Assembly: GCF_963675165.1 (NCBI RefSeq)
Contig: NC_087391.1
Span: 5,364,126-5,428,125 of the forward strand
Origin: Halichondria panicea
Taxonomy: Eukaryota > Porifera > Demospongiae > Suberitida > Halichondriidae
Reading direction: 5' to 3'
DNA length: 64,000 nucleotides
Positions within the stretch are counted from its first letter, which is position 1, and every line of letters begins with the position of its first letter. The translations under genes and the position numbers were made by a program. Positions 11,701-23,112 of this stretch are shown here, piece after piece. The notes under the pieces were generated by a model, which saw only the letters and a program-made list of their open reading frames with translations, made no database searches and was not told the origin of the DNA.

Positions 11701-13517
11701 TGAAGACTGTGGTGTAATCAGAGCAGCCTCTTTCAACGCTACTCACATAATAGGTTTGCCAATATACCGTATAGCGGGTAATTTTCGGGGGACAAAATAT
11801 TCGTGGTTCAGCAATATTGAGACATTTCATGGGTAATATTTTCGTGGTTGGAGCTTGCACACTGCAGGTAAAGGTAGGCAAGGTCGCTTCATTCGTGGGT
11901 AAAATATTCGTGGTCAGACCTCCAACCACGAAAACCACGAATATTTTGCCCCACGAAAATTACACGTTATACGGTATACTGTTACATGTGATGTATACAA
12001 ATACCTTGGCTTAGAGAAAGTCACTAAGGACATTATTATAATTATAGTGTGAGCCAATTTCTATTGAATATACCTTCTTGAGCATTCTCCCAATAGTGAG
12101 CCAAGCACGCGGTCTTAGTTTAGCGTTGTTGCTCAGGTTGACACGAGAGGCACATCCATAGAACTCTATCATCTCACACAGTGCTATGGCACCCTACACA
12201 CACATAGTCACAGAGTATGCATCACTGTATGTATGTATACACAACACTGTAGATAGTGTACAAGCTCAATAATTGGAAGAGGAAACAGTTCCTGGCAGTA
12301 TCAGTAAATGTACAACAAACATAAAATGAAACTACAGTTATAGTACACGGTGTATACACTAAGAGGTTTCTTCAATAGAATGTTATATGTATATACAGTA
12401 TTACTAGTGAGCATCAAACATATGCAAACTTTGCGAAGGGTTGATCAATTTGCAACAATAAAAATTAATAGCAAAACCTATTAGTACTAGTAAACACACA
12501 CGTTCCTTGCCAGAACACAATAGTTATCGCAAAGTCAATTTTTCTGCTGCTGATTTGGCTAGGTTTTTCACCAGCAATATATTCTAGTAATACGATCGCA
12601 AAGTCAATTTTTCTGCTGCTGATTTGGCTAGGTTTTTCACCAGCAATATATTCTAGTAATACGGTACCTGCTCAGGCAATACAGTACCTAGCCTGTAAAC
12701 CAGAGCCCACTACATATTAGGCCTTGAAGGCTAAGAATGGACTATTAATCCCCAGGGAACACACTAATGCATAGTATGGTATATGGGTCACAGAACCTCG
12801 TCTTCCAAGTTGCATCTCTCCAGGTCTAGAGTGTTCATGTGTATTCGACTGAGTACTGCCTCCAGAACTTCACAGCTGGTGCTGTCCAGTTTCACTCCTG
12901 CACCAAGTATGCAGTACTAACATTGAGGACAAGGAGAGAACAAGACAACACACCTTTTAGGTCCAGTGTGTCCATTGGAATGCTCAGATCGTCAAATCGC
13001 TGCAGGGTGCAAGGTTCATATGCAGCCATTCAAGAATGCTATAAAGACAGCAGGCTTATACTATACAATGATATTTTTTGGCATTTGAAGGACGTAACCC
13101 TTGACAACAAGCTTGACGTACAATGTACAGTGTAATTAGAGAGTTTAAAAGCTAGGACACAATGTTTAAAATAAAATGCATATCAATTCACAGCTCTCTG
13201 CCATATACTATATATAGACGCATACCTCAAGTTGCTCGAGCAGCCTAGTGATTGGCCGCACTTTGTTGCTAGAACACTCTCTTCTGTAACAGCTGATCAT
13301 CTCCGTGGCCGTCTCATTAGGGTCTATAGAGAATGGGGTGATACTGGGATTTGCTATAATAATCTACTAATAATCTCTAAGGTGGTTTTTGATGTCAGCT
13401 TGATTGACTACAAGTGTACAACAATCAGTGCTATGCAGGTCCTGTGTCAATTGAGGTGTGTAATGGTACATGGTTTCTTCAAATGTACTGCATCATTTTC
13501 CCTAATATACATGTACA

Positions 13518-13557
<40 letters not shown>

Positions 13558-13800
13558 AGTGTGTGTGTGTACCGTGTGTCCACAGGTCAGTATCGTCAAA
13601 CTCGTGTGTCTCTTTTTGGTTCCACTTAACTCGGCGATCACCACTCTTGCCCTCCTCCTCCTTGCCGGCCGGTTCCTATGGAAACCACACCAGCTAACAA
13701 CCTGCTATATACGTGTGCACTAGACTAAACTTACAGCAACTGCAGAGCTCATGCCCACGATAGCATCTGGGACCACGTTATTGGGTACAGATATATCCAT
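8732..13800 (-). CDS. PPP1R37: Protein phosphatase 1 regulatory subunit 37 (leucine-rich repeat protein)
   Basis: Eleven exons: 13735-13800, 13573-13675, 13226-13323, 12954-12999, 12797-12897, 12074-12193, 11516-11666, 10424-10689, 9727-9868, 9407-9573, 8732-9340. Total 1869 nt, 622 residues. An RRVKW near residue 36 fits the PP1-docking RVx[F/W] motif, at the place where human PPP1R37 has KRVTF. Then come DLKG-type and RNI-like leucine-rich repeats: MNTLDLERCNLEDE, NLQEIWLGNNSL, CLKVLDLKDNSLGDAGV, LRELNLSNNRCGDNGL and HVDIRENDIRVAGLMALQLA, all co-linear with PPP1R37. The C-terminus is acidic and disordered. It is expected to bind and inhibit PP1 catalytic subunits. A 77-bp direct duplication covers the exon-8 donor site. 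It is divergent from the COX7A-type gene. Confidence 0.92.
10315..10473. repeat. 77-bp tandem duplication spanning a splice donor
   Basis: Two near-perfect copies, 10315-10391 and 10392-10468, with a few bases of a third. Each holds the end of PPP1R37 exon 8 plus its GT donor, so there are two equivalent donors, at 10423 and 10346. The upstream one (10423) was used in the model because it keeps the leucine-rich repeat in frame with exon 9. Confidence 0.85.
11765..11977. mobile_element. MITE, TACCGTATA family, copy 1
   Basis: About 213 bp with imperfect terminal inverted repeats of roughly 45 bp: it begins TACCGTATAGCGGGTAATTT and ends with the reverse of that pattern (ACGTTATACGGTA). There is no coding capacity. 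It lies in a PPP1R37 intron. TA flanks are compatible with a TA target-site duplication, which is inferred. Related copies lie at 55344, 55505 and 58357. Confidence 0.75.
12528..12661. repeat. 67-bp tandem duplication in a PPP1R37 intron
   Basis: Two almost identical adjacent copies, each containing GCAAAGTCAATTTTTCTGCT and ending TCTAGTAATACG. Non-coding and of recent appearance. Confidence 0.8.
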
Positions 13801-14116
13801 CAGGTGTACGCGTGTACGTGTGTGTGTGCGTGCGTGATGACTGCCTCAAGGTAGCTTGGATCACACACACAGGGAAACTACAGAAATAATGTGTATCAAG
13901 CTACACTCTTTATGGGTTATTATAGACTTACTAAGAGACAAGTTGTTGAGGCCTGTTGCTGTATTCTAAACTTCTGGCTTTCTCTTTCACCCTTGATCTG
14001 ATAAAACATTAATAGCTGTCACGTGCAATTTTGTTTGGGGGAGTGTCCTGGGTGACCTTTGACCCCTCTCCTTGTTCCCCATTGCTTTAATATTCTTGAT
14101 CTTATTGGCAAACACG

Positions 14117-14654
14117 ATGAGTGAGTTCAAGTTCAACCAGTCCGTGGGAAAGATTCAGAATGTTGGGGAGCGTGTGTCTGTGGTGAGATGCTACTAAGGG
14201 CTAGGATAAAGTTGCTATTCCATAATTATTTTCCTATTTAGAGCACAATTAATTGTTATTGTATTAATTACTGCACTCCATATTCGTGTGTACATGTATA
14301 CAGGATGGAGGGAAAAAGAAAGCTGGTAGTGTGGTACACATCCCAGCGTACAAGCTTGGTGGGATCCAGTTTGGAACGAACAAAGTATCCCGATTTCAAC
14401 AAATCTACAAGGTTCGCTTCTTCCATCTTAATTAATGGGCATGGGTATGTATTAGACACCTATATAGTGTGGTATATGCTGTTAGATTTCTTTACCCACA
14501 GATAACTGGTCATGGTGATGTTCCTGTGTTCCTGAGGACAGGACGAGATGTATTCATGTATCGAGGGTTGATGGCACTCTCAATGGTTGGCATAGCGATG
14601 ACTTTATATGGAATGGGCAGTATGGCCACTGGGGGCATGCAGAAGAAGAACTAG
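14117..14654 (+). CDS. COX7A2L: Cytochrome c oxidase subunit 7A-related protein (COX7A2L/SCAF1-like)
   Basis: Three exons, 14117-14182, 14304-14411 and 14502-14654, sum to 327 nt, 108 residues. The C-terminal half follows the COX7A pattern: FGTNKVSRFQQIYK, then GDVPVFLRTGRDVFMYRGLM, then a single hydrophobic transmembrane segment (ALSMVGIAMTLYGMG). The family has NKVPELQKFFQ, DGVPVYLKRG, LYR and a C-terminal membrane helix. The protein is longer than classic COX7A1/2 (about 80 residues) and closer in size to COX7A2L (114), the factor joining complexes III and IV; that sub-family call is tentative. It would sit in the mitochondrial inner membrane. No strong presequence is obvious in the first exon. 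Divergent from PPP1R37 with 316 bp between starts. Confidence 0.8.
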
Positions 14655-14912
14655 TCAATATTGACACTCTGTTATAGTCTGTGTTTATTATTATGTTCGC
14701 ATTTCAGGTACATTTGTATCACTCAAGTAGAATTGCTTATCTTATAGCTATTAATTTTGTACCGAGACTTCAATTATCAGACGTAATAATAATAATAAGC
14801 AGTGCACGAGAAAATAATTGCAGTGAATAATTATACAAAGGTTTCAGTAGTAATATAATATAATATATAATAATATAATAATATAGGCTATAGGGCCGGT
14901 GTAATACTATTA

Positions 14913-17332
14913 TTATATCTTAGTGCGTGGATTCCTTGAGGATCGTCTCAGAGGCACTGCCGATGTTGGTATCACTTTCTTAACGGGAACTTGCTTCTTA
15001 TGACTCTGAGAAAAAAACCGTTGTGTGTCACATGTACATTATTAATTGCTTGCTAAATGCACACATGTACAGTGTACAATGTAGTGTAAAGGAGTGAGTG
15101 GGTGTTACGGATGGATAGCCTTGGAATCACAACTTTTTGTCTAATTTTTAATTTTGGCTACATAAAAATGTAATAAATTAATGCATTCACTCGCCACCTT
15201 CTTCCCATCGAAGTAGCCCAGCTCAGGTGGGTAGGCTGCTTTGGGTAACAAAACCACTGGCTCTTGTTTCTTGCTAGATTCACTCTCTTTCACGACAGCA
15301 ACCTTTACTCGCTTTGTAGGCAAGGCCCCATTATCATCCTCAATGTAATCCACTTTCCTTCGCTTTATAGCACGTTGTATAGAAGGTTTCTCCACACAAA
15401 TTGGAGCAGGTTTGTGATCTGTGGAGGCTTCTTTTTCGTCTGCTGATGAGCTGGTATCAAGATCGTCTTTTAGAGGAGCTTTCTGACGTTTACCAGTTGC
15501 AACTTTAGCTTTCTTGCTGGCAGGAGACTTTAATTCTGCTTCACTTGAACTTGGTCCACGCTGTAAGAACAAATAATTATGCATCAACAAGACTATCAAA
15601 AAGTGCTGCAACTAACTACATGTACAGTACTTATTGTAACATAGCACCTTTTTAGTCGAAGTAAGCCAGTCAAGGCCCTTGGAATCATCTTTGCAGCCAA
15701 TATGTTTGAGCTCCCGTTGAAACAGTTTCTTTAGTTGAGTGTAATCCGGGTCCTGCGTGTACTCCAACCTGAACACCTGTTTCATGTAGTCCCGTAAACA
15801 CGAGGGAACTGGGTTGCTATGAAAGCAGGCAGTCATGAGTTCTCCTACATTAGACTTATACCTGTACATGGAACAAAGAGTGTGCCATCAACAAATGATA
15901 CATGTACCTATAAAAACACTAAGTTATGAAGTTATGGCTGTTGAACAACTACACTCCCCTTGTTTAATCAATGGCTCAGGGACTCTTTCTTGCACACACA
16001 AATTAAGCCACTGACCCCATTTTCTTTTTGGCCACATAGTCTTTATTCTCCAGTTTGTCCTCCCAGGGTAGACGCCCGGCAGCCCACTGTAGGAGGCAGT
16101 AGCCCACAATCTCCAGATCAGCACGGCGGGACGGGTCTGTATAAAACAACAAAGATTATAACCAAAATTGTTTTTAGGTTGTATAAGAAAATGTCATACT
16201 AAATGTAAGTTTGCGTACAAGTACTGAACAAGCAAGTACTAGTCAAGTTATACTACAAATAAATACACCCGTATCCATAGTACTAATAATACATTGTTGA
16301 TAGCAATGTACTAGTAGGAGATTCAAATTACAGCTAAAGTGCATACAAGATGCATCACTTACTAACTCCCTTGTGAGCATCGATGCTAGTGAACTCGATA
16401 GTGCCATCATGCTGTCGGCGTGGGTCCTCTGAATAATCCTTGTGCACTCCATCTGGAGAGTAGCGATAGGCCAGGCCATAGTCAACCAGGAAGACTTGGT
16501 GGGGGTCCTTCAGCCCAGTGAGGAGGTTGGAGCCCTTCACATCAGCATGGACATACTCTGAGCTGTGCAGAAACTCCAAAGCCTCCAGCTATATAATTAA
16601 ACATTGAAGTAAAGTAATTACAGAAAATCCTTGCACAGGAAATTCTATACTTAGGGAGAAGGAAAAAGAATTTTCAATAACTAAAATTGCAAATAATTCA
16701 CTGAACTAACTCACCAGCCTGAGAGCCAGGTAACAGACTGTTTTCATTCCAAACTGACGTCCAGCAGCAGTGAACTTCTTCTCAATGTCCTCCCCGTATT
16801 GATGCATGACCATGAACCGATACTTGCGATCAGAGTAGGTGTGGTCTCCAGCCGCCACAAACTCAGGCACAGAGAGGTGAGCCAGATCATGTGACTGACA
16901 CCAATCTGAAACTGCGTTGGAGGGAGGACAGTCTCAGCGATAATTGGAAATAAAGGAAACACACTCACTAATATCACGCTTGGCTACTCGGCGATAAAAC
17001 GACAGCTCAGTAAATAGCGGTCCATTCTCATGAGGTTCCTGAATATGAAAACATTCAAAAATGTATACTTTATTTGCTCAAAATCTTACGATTTTTACGA
17101 CGTAGTGTTCGTTCTTTCTCTCTCCAGCTTTAGATGCTGAATAGATCTCGCCAAATCCACCTTTCCCAATTGAGCTACCTAAAGTCCAGCTAGTCTTCTT
17201 TGTAAAATCTGTTAGCTCAGCTCCTTTGGGCATGGGAGGTGGCATCTTTCTCCCTCCTACACTCTTGGCTTGAGCTTTCTTGGCGGCAGGCTTAGATTTG
17301 CCATCTTCAGTTGTCTTTTTCTTGGGAGGCAT
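14913..17332 (-). CDS. VRK1: Vaccinia-related kinase (VRK1/2-like)
   Basis: Eight exons: 17090-17332, 16969-17038, 16715-16905, 16363-16588, 16016-16136, 15648-15861, 15198-15560, 14913-15005. They sum to 1521 nt, 506 residues. A Lys-rich N-terminus leads into the glycine loop [13 protein letters not shown] and the VVKI lysine. The catalytic loop reads [12 protein letters not shown] (VRK1 has YVHGDIKASNLL), so the usual HRD is HAD, and the DFG position is DYG in [11 protein letters not shown], both normal for VRKs. The segment [15 protein letters not shown] is diagnostic. The basic C-terminal tail resembles the nuclear-localised VRK1 tail and no C-terminal membrane anchor as in VRK2 is seen. 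VRK1 phosphorylates BANF1 and histone H3. The BANF1 gene lies 1.6 kb away; BRMS1L is divergent at 221 bp. Confidence 0.93.
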
Positions 17333-17553
17333 CTCTAGCTCTAATCTATGTTGTATATCTGTGGCATGGTGATTTGTTCAAAGGGCCCGCCCATCGTTTT
17401 CTGAATAGAGCACAAAAAGGGAACTTCCCTGCTTCCACTTTTCCACTTTGTAGCGTACCGAGGGAATTTCCCCATCTCTAAGGCGTAACCCCTCTTGTGA
17501 ACTAACAGTGAGATATTAAAAGCTTTAATTAATACTGAGCAGCTCTGCGAAGG

Positions 17554-18765
17554 ATGCCTGTTGGTACAGAGACGAAGAATGGTCGCCAAGAGACAGGGAA
17601 AACTAATGGAGAGGAAGAATCATCAAATTCAGAGGATGAGTCTTCATTTTGTGAGTAGTTGTTGGCTGTTTGTTTACATTGCATGGGAGACAATTGAAGT
17701 AGTATACTAGTAGTGTGCTATTAATTAAAGTAATATCACTTTAGATGATGAGGATGACACAGAAAGAAGAAAAGGAGATTGCATAGAGGATATTCAATTC
17801 CTTGAGCAGCAGTTCACCGATCTCAAGGAAATGTATGAGTGTCCGCCCACAACACACACACACACACACCACACACAACATACACACACTATTAATGCTG
17901 TTTGTAGTGACTCTCTATTCTCCACCTAGGCTGTATCAAGAAAAAGTTCAAGACTTGGAACACAAAATACAAGTTGTAACTGAAGGTGCATACCTATAAA
18001 ATGAGTAGTTCTTCTGTCACCATTACGTGTTTGCTGTACACACTCTGACAGGCAATGCTCCTGAGTACACACAGCCTCTGAGGGAACTTGATACCTCCTT
18101 GAAAGCTCGTATGCGTGTTGCAGGTAAATCTCTAAAAGTATGTTTAAATTATTAATGTCTGTCCTTTCTCAGAGTTGCAGCACAAATCTCGTATGGACAA
18201 TATCCAGCACAAGTACCACGAGGAGGTATCCTCCACACAGCAGGATTTTGAGGAGCTTTGTCGGGTGACCAAGGAGAGAATGATTGCAGAGATCCAGGAC
18301 AAGATGAGAAAAATAAAAGAAGATGTAGTCATCAGTCGACTTAATTGCGGTGAGCTGTCTTGATTGATGTATATATGTATAATATTTAAACTAACTGTGT
18401 TTGTGTGTTTTACAGAAAGCACCAGCCGTAAACGGAGACCAAAAGCCGTCAAATTCCAGCTGCCAGATAAAAGAAAGAAACCAGTGGTTGTGAATGATAT
18501 CCTCACTTAATTTATAATGACTCATAATTGTAAATATGCCGGCATTTCTCCTTGACTACTTAATTCTCACGACCATGTATGGTGTACATGCTGAGAGACA
18601 TTGACATAATGGAAGACACCAACGACATCAGAAAGGTGCATTAGGAGCTTGGTGTATGTAGTATCTTCATGATTATAATTATTTCTTCAGGGAAGAGCTT
18701 TCATGGAGGTTGGAGGGCTTAAAGACAAGCCCACTCGCAAGACCAAATCACCAGTGCTTAGATAG
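17554..18765 (+). CDS. BRMS1L: BRMS1/BRMS1L orthologue, Sin3-HDAC complex subunit
   Basis: Eight exons: 17554-17650, 17745-17832, 17930-17985, 18052-18123, 18173-18349, 18416-18496, 18571-18635, 18691-18765. Total 711 nt, 236 residues. An acidic start is followed by LEQQFTDLKEMLYQEK (human: LEKQFTDLKDQLYKER), NAPEYTQPL, a coiled coil, KKPVVVNG and VYMLRDIDIMEDTNDIRK (human: VYMLQDLDILEDWTTIRK). This is the Sds3/BRMS1 family, scaffolding subunits of the Sin3 histone deacetylase complex in the nucleus. It ends earlier than human BRMS1L (about 323 residues), lacking most of the C-terminal region. The intron 18497-18570 starts ATATCC and ends AC, so it is a U12-type AT-AC intron; splicing it gives the conserved G-P-x-x-VYML. 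Confidence 0.92.
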
Positions 18766-18929
18766 CAAAAACTATACTATTAGGACGTTTTTACAGTGTA
18801 TATATATTATAATTATAACAACGAATATTACTATACAATAATATATACACGAATAATAATTACTACATGGACAAACAATCATCTCTATTATAGTGTTCTA
18901 GACGACATGTGCCAGTTGGGTTCACACAG

Positions 18930-19202
18930 TTAGAGGAATGCAGCACACCAGTCTTTCAGACACTGGTAGCAATCTCTCTGCTGCTTTGCGTTAGCCCCAC
19001 ACGTCTGGTTCAGCCAATCTTGGAACAGCTCTTCGTTTTTCTTGAGGACAAGAAACTGACCAAGTATAACGTAGGCTTTGTCGAAACCTTTCTCGGACAA
19101 TCTTCCCCCTAGAGCAGGTCCAATTCCAGCCATTTCAGTAACCTCCTTGTCACCCATGGGCTCTCCGACAAAGTTCCTGTGCTTTTGGCTGGTAGACGAC
19201 AT
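18930..19202 (-). CDS. BANF1: Barrier-to-autointegration factor
   Basis: A single coding exon of 90 residues, the family's usual size (89). It begins [17 protein letters not shown] (human MTTSQKHRDFVAEPMG), contains [16 protein letters not shown] and [11 protein letters not shown], and ends DWCAAFL. BAF is a dimeric DNA-bridging protein that binds LEM-domain proteins and lamins in nuclear-envelope assembly. The N-terminal Ser/Thr cluster targeted by VRK1 in animals is kept (SSTS). An acceptor AG lies six bases upstream of the ATG, directly after a long CA tract, and a GT donor at 19455 suggests a non-coding first exon from about 19456 upward. The gene lies 164 bp past the BRMS1L stop, in convergent orientation. 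Confidence 0.97.
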   Translation of the reverse strand: MSSTSQKHRNFVGEPMGDKEVTEMAGIGPALGGRLSEKGFDKAYVILGQFLVLKKNEELFQDWLNQTCGANAKQQRDCYQCLKDWCAAFL

Positions 19203-19207
19203 ATTGA

Positions 19208-19266
<59 letters not shown>

Positions 19267-19771
19267 ATGCCAGACTGCTATACAGCACAGCTACAGGTAG
19301 TACGTACATAGACTAGACACATATTTACATACACATGACACATGTGCAGTTTTAACATCGAAATCTGCCACATTTAAAACGAATAACTTAATTTTAGAAC
19401 CTTGAGGGGCTGGCTAGCTTGCATTAAAATGTACTATGATCTCAGAGTACCTCACCTTAAGCTTAGAGATTTGAGACAGTGAGCTGTTCAGTAGATCGAG
19501 GGGTTCTTTTGCAGCTAGCTTGCGGGCATGAGATAATGACAGCAGCCGGACTGATTATGGTGGACACACCCACTTTTTAAAAACTCAAAAAGCAGAGTGG
19601 GCGTACACCCACGTTTAAATCTCGAGTGAGGCAATTAATCGAGCAACATAGCGGCTTATAACAGAGGGTAAACAAAATGATCATTGGTAAATAATTTAAA
19701 CACAGTCATGTGCAATCTATACACAAACACAAATGTAACAGTCAATGTGCCAGTATTCCATGAGGGGGTGG
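19203..19771. other. BANF1 5' UTR intron, upstream region and 3' flank of the Rab15-like gene
   Basis: Holds a TG/CA microsatellite (19212-19265) in the inferred BANF1 5' UTR intron, and a probable non-coding BANF1 exon from about 19456 to about 19530. The remainder to 19771 is AT-rich with no gene seen and probably contains the 3' UTR of the Rab15-like gene. Confidence 0.5.
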
Positions 19772-19894
19772 CTAGCCACAGCACCAGCTACTTCCGTGTG
19801 GCTCTTGTTGTACAGAGCTCTTGATGGATGAAGTGAGCACCAGTTTGCTCTCTGATCGCTCTGATCCTATGCGTTGCTCAGCCTGTGTGTGTGT

Positions 19895-19933
<39 letters not shown>

Positions 19934-19955
19934 GTGCGTGTGTGTGTGAGTGTGC

Positions 19956-20005
<50 letters not shown>

Positions 20006-20999
20006 ACGAGGATTGAGTATTGAAGCATGCTGTTCTTTATGCCAGCCTTAATGCAATCAATGCATGTATATGTACAAGCATGAACTCTTGGTACAAGTAA
20101 CACACTAACAAAGCAGGAATACAGTGTGGCTCTTAGGGTCTCAAATTGCAATGTTTGCTACAAGTCAACTCACACTATTGAGGATCTGTTCTGTTAGCCC
20201 AGTGAATGCCTCTGTGATATTAGTGTTTGACCACGCACTAGTCTCGAAGAACTGGCACTTGTGCTGTTTAGCCAACTGCAGAAAACATACACAAGCAAAA
20301 ATAAACTTAAACTAATCAAATACACATTTGTAACACATACATGTACTAGCTAGTGGAGACCAATTGTAATCAGTACGTGACAGATTGTAATGTACTCACT
20401 TTCTCCCCTTTTCTGGTGGTGACCTGTCTCTGTCCTTGCTGTTGGTCTAGGTCTAACTTGTTACCAACCAGCGTTACCTTGACATCATCCACTGCATTCT
20501 GTAGGTGAGAAAAATACCAGCCATTTTTGGTAAAACTATCATCCATTAATTTCTATGGTGTGCATTCTGATGAATTACATAACTGTACATGACAAGTTAG
20601 TACCCAGTACGCTGTATCTAGAACAACATGAAGGATTGTGTTACTGGAATAAATCTATAAAAACAGGATATATTATACCAACTGGAAAAGCCCCTACAAT
20701 TTTCATAAGGACATTTTTGATGATACATTGAACTTACCTCTTCAATATTTCTAAGCCACTTGGTTACATTTCCAAACGTTGCATCCTGTGTGATATCATA
20801 CACCAATAGAATGCCCTGTGTGTTTGTGTGTGGGGGACAATAGCAGGATAATAGACCGTTATATAGGAACAATAACATGCAGTCACTCAGTTATTAGTCA
20901 GCTCATGGTAATGAGAAGATCACATGTCACACAAAGTACCTGTGCTCTTCTGTAGTACTGTGCAGTAAGTGTTTCAAACCTCTCCTGTCCTGCAGTGTC

Positions 21000-21039
<40 letters not shown>

Positions 21040-21591
21040 GGGGGGGGGGGGAGGGTTATGCATCATCCTTTGAACTCCAATTATTAGCCCTATCAATACA
21101 CTGTACATGTAGTAATCAGATTATTTACAAAATGAGTTTGCTTGCAATAAGTGTACCTCTACACAATAAGTGTACCTCTACACAATAAGTGTACCTCTAC
21201 ACAATAGTTAATCCACTAGTAATTGCAAAGTAGACATACCAAATCTGAAGTCGAATTCTTTTCCCCTGGACAGTGAACGTCTTTAGTTTGAAGTCAATAC
21301 CTGTGATTGAGAGTGGGGACACAATCACCTTTTGCCAATAATATGCTTTGAACATTTCTGGCACATGTTACAATCTGAAATCTTATGCCAAAATCCGAGT
21401 TGTATGCCAAGGGGGAGGAGAGAGCGTGGGGGGGGGGGGAGTAGGGGGTATTGCTCACCAATGGTTGTGATGTGACTGCGACGAATCTGATTGTCTGTGA
21501 ATTGAGAGATGAGGCAAGTCTTCCCGACACCACTGTCCCCACAGAGGAGCACCTTGAACAAGTGGTCGTAGTTACGGTCCACGTGACTCAT
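19772..21591 (-). CDS. RAB15: Rab GTPase, Rab15/Rab8/Rab10-like
   Basis: Seven exons: 21459-21591, 21240-21300, 20940-21000, 20738-20815, 20400-20498, 20174-20275, 19772-19882. Total 645 nt, 214 residues. All GTPase motifs are intact: P-loop [14 protein letters not shown], switch I HITTIGIDFK, G3 [13 protein letters not shown]4 NKLD and G5 [20 protein letters not shown] and FTDNQ resemble Rab15 (QYYRRAQGIFLVYDIS, FTDNE), so a Rab15-like call is favoured within the Rab8/10/13 group. The protein ends SSWCCG, giving two prenylatable cysteines. Role: membrane trafficking. Two of its introns have long CA tracts running straight into the acceptor (at exons 3 and 7). Divergent from SIRT4 with 422 bp between starts. 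Confidence 0.85.
19883..20004. repeat. TG/CA microsatellite abutting the last acceptor of the Rab15-like gene
   Basis: Roughly 120 bp of TG (CA on the coding strand) with small interruptions. It ends exactly at the AG before exon 7 and so replaces a normal polypyrimidine tract. Confidence 0.9.
21147..21205. repeat. Short tandem repeat, three units of about 19 bp
   Basis: Unit AATAAGTGTACCTCTACAC repeated three times in an intron of the Rab15-like gene. Confidence 0.85.
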
Positions 21592-22013
21592 TCTCACACC
21601 TGTGTTGTGTTTATTAATATCAATACATAATTATTATTCAACAACTTTTGTAGTAAAACAGCTGATTCAAACTCAGTTGATCTTTGATAGGAAATCTACA
21701 ACAAGGCTAGCTAGTAGATACATAACAGACTCACACAGTTATTAGACAGAGGGTAGATCCTGTATATGGAGCAATTCGAAGCCTTCAGACCCTTCCTGGC
21801 TTGATCAACAACAGTCAACACAACATGAACAGCATGCAGTGAGTGCAGTAGACGGTTGCTCAAGTCACGCCCACTACCTAATACTGCTCACTCAGCAAAA
21901 TATGGGTCAAAGTTCAATGTTGATGGGCATTTATAGGAAAATAGTGTAGAATAATTATTCACAAGCTACAAAACAAGATCACAGATTGACAGGTACTGTT
22001 CTCTGTACTCAGT
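21592..22013. promoter_or_regulatory. Divergent intergenic region, Rab15-like / SIRT4
   Basis: 422 bp between the two ATGs. No further gene is seen and no specific regulatory motif was recognised. It presumably contains both promoters and 5' UTRs. Confidence 0.4.
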
Positions 22014-22928
22014 ATGAGGCTCTCTAGTTTGAGGAGTATCTATCATAGTCTCCCCTACTTCCAAACGGACCGCTGTATCCCCAACCATTCAGCAATCTCC
22101 AACTCTGACTTCCATGCCCTGAAAAGTTTCATCGAAACCTCTAAACGACTGTTTGTCCTAACTGGAGCTGGTATATCTACAGAGAGTGGTATCAAAGACT
22201 ATCGATCAGAAGGTGTGGGACTGTATGCTACTACAAATCAACGTCCGACCACTTACGATAAATTCGTGCGGAGTGCGCAAGTTCGACAACGTTACTGGGC
22301 AAGAAACACGACGGCATGGCCTGTATTCTCAACCTTTAAGCCAAACTTCAGTCATAATTTCCTCGCAAGTCTAGAGCATCGTGACAAACTACACTGGCTA
22401 GTCACTCAAAATGTGGACGACCTTCACCACAAGGCCGGTAGTCGAAGGGTGACGGAACTTCACGGAACAGTTTTCAGTGTTATCTGCCTCAGCTGTTGCC
22501 ACATGTACCCACGACCTGATATACAAGAACAAATATACAGGGACAATGCTGGGTGGGCCGCTCAGCCTCAAGGATTTGCACCTGATGCCGACGTTTTCGT
22601 TGCTGAAGAATTCGTGAGAACATTCCGAGCCCCAGAGTGTGTGAAATGTGGAGGAGTGCTTAAACCTGATGTGGTGTTTTTTGGCGATTCTGTACCGAAA
22701 TCTCGTGTGGAACTGATAGCTAGACGTCTTGAGGAAAGCGATGCATGTCTAGTGGTTGGATCGTCTCTACAAACATACTCTTCGTTTAGACATGTGAAAC
22801 AAGCCAAAGATTTGGGGCTGCCTCTGTTAATACTGAACATTGGGCCGACTAGGGCTGACTCATTAGCCAGTGTGAAAATTAATGGACGATCTGGGGAGGC
22901 ATTTGAATGGTTGCAGGATCATCTGTGA
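22014..22928 (+). CDS. SIRT4: Sirtuin 4, mitochondrial NAD-dependent deacylase/ADP-ribosyltransferase
   Basis: Intronless, 304 residues, near the family length (314). The NAD-binding motif is LTGAGISTESGIKDYRSEG, followed by TQNVDDLHHKAGS and the catalytic-base region ELHG. Zinc-binding cysteines appear as CLSC and CVKC, and LKPDVVFFGDSVP and LILNIGPTRADSLA match SIRT4 specifically (human LKPDVVFFGDTV, LNIGPTRSDDLA). The N-terminus is basic and Ser-rich, consistent with a mitochondrial presequence. SIRT4 regulates glutamate dehydrogenase and leucine/fatty acid metabolism in animals. Standing out among intron-rich neighbours, the lack of introns could reflect an old retrocopy or simple loss; this is inference. 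The next gene, NIF3L1, starts 184 bp downstream in the same direction. Confidence 0.96.
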   Translation: MRLSSLRSIYHSLPYFQTDRCIPNHSAISNSDFHALKSFIETSKRLFVLTGAGISTESGIKDYRSEGVGLYATTNQRPTTYDKFVRSAQVRQRYWARNTTAWPVFSTFKPNFSHNFLASLEHRDKLHWLVTQNVDDLHHKAGSRRVTELHGTVFSVICLSCCHMYPRPDIQEQIYRDNAGWAAQPQGFAPDADVFVAEEFVRTFRAPECVKCGGVLKPDVVFFGDSVPKSRVELIARRLEESDACLVVGSSLQTYSSFRHVKQAKDLGLPLLILNIGPTRADSLASVKINGRSGEAFEWLQDHL

Positions 22929-23112
22929 CTGACTAACAACTCGATCCTCTAGCATATTGACACTCTGTGTACATGTATAGTGCTTTATCATTTATCATGA
23001 GTTTTGAATTCTTAATAATAAATTGTACGGATTTATTGCAGCTTTGTGTATGTGTAAATTTGCCTCATCATCCTTAACAACTACGTGTGTTTTTCTGCTC
23101 ACAGGTTAATTG

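Noticed and set aside
13232-13723. 163-codon plus-strand frame with a Cys-Val run
   Set aside because: It reads through a GT microsatellite and antisense to PPP1R37 exons 2 and 3, which have clear homology.
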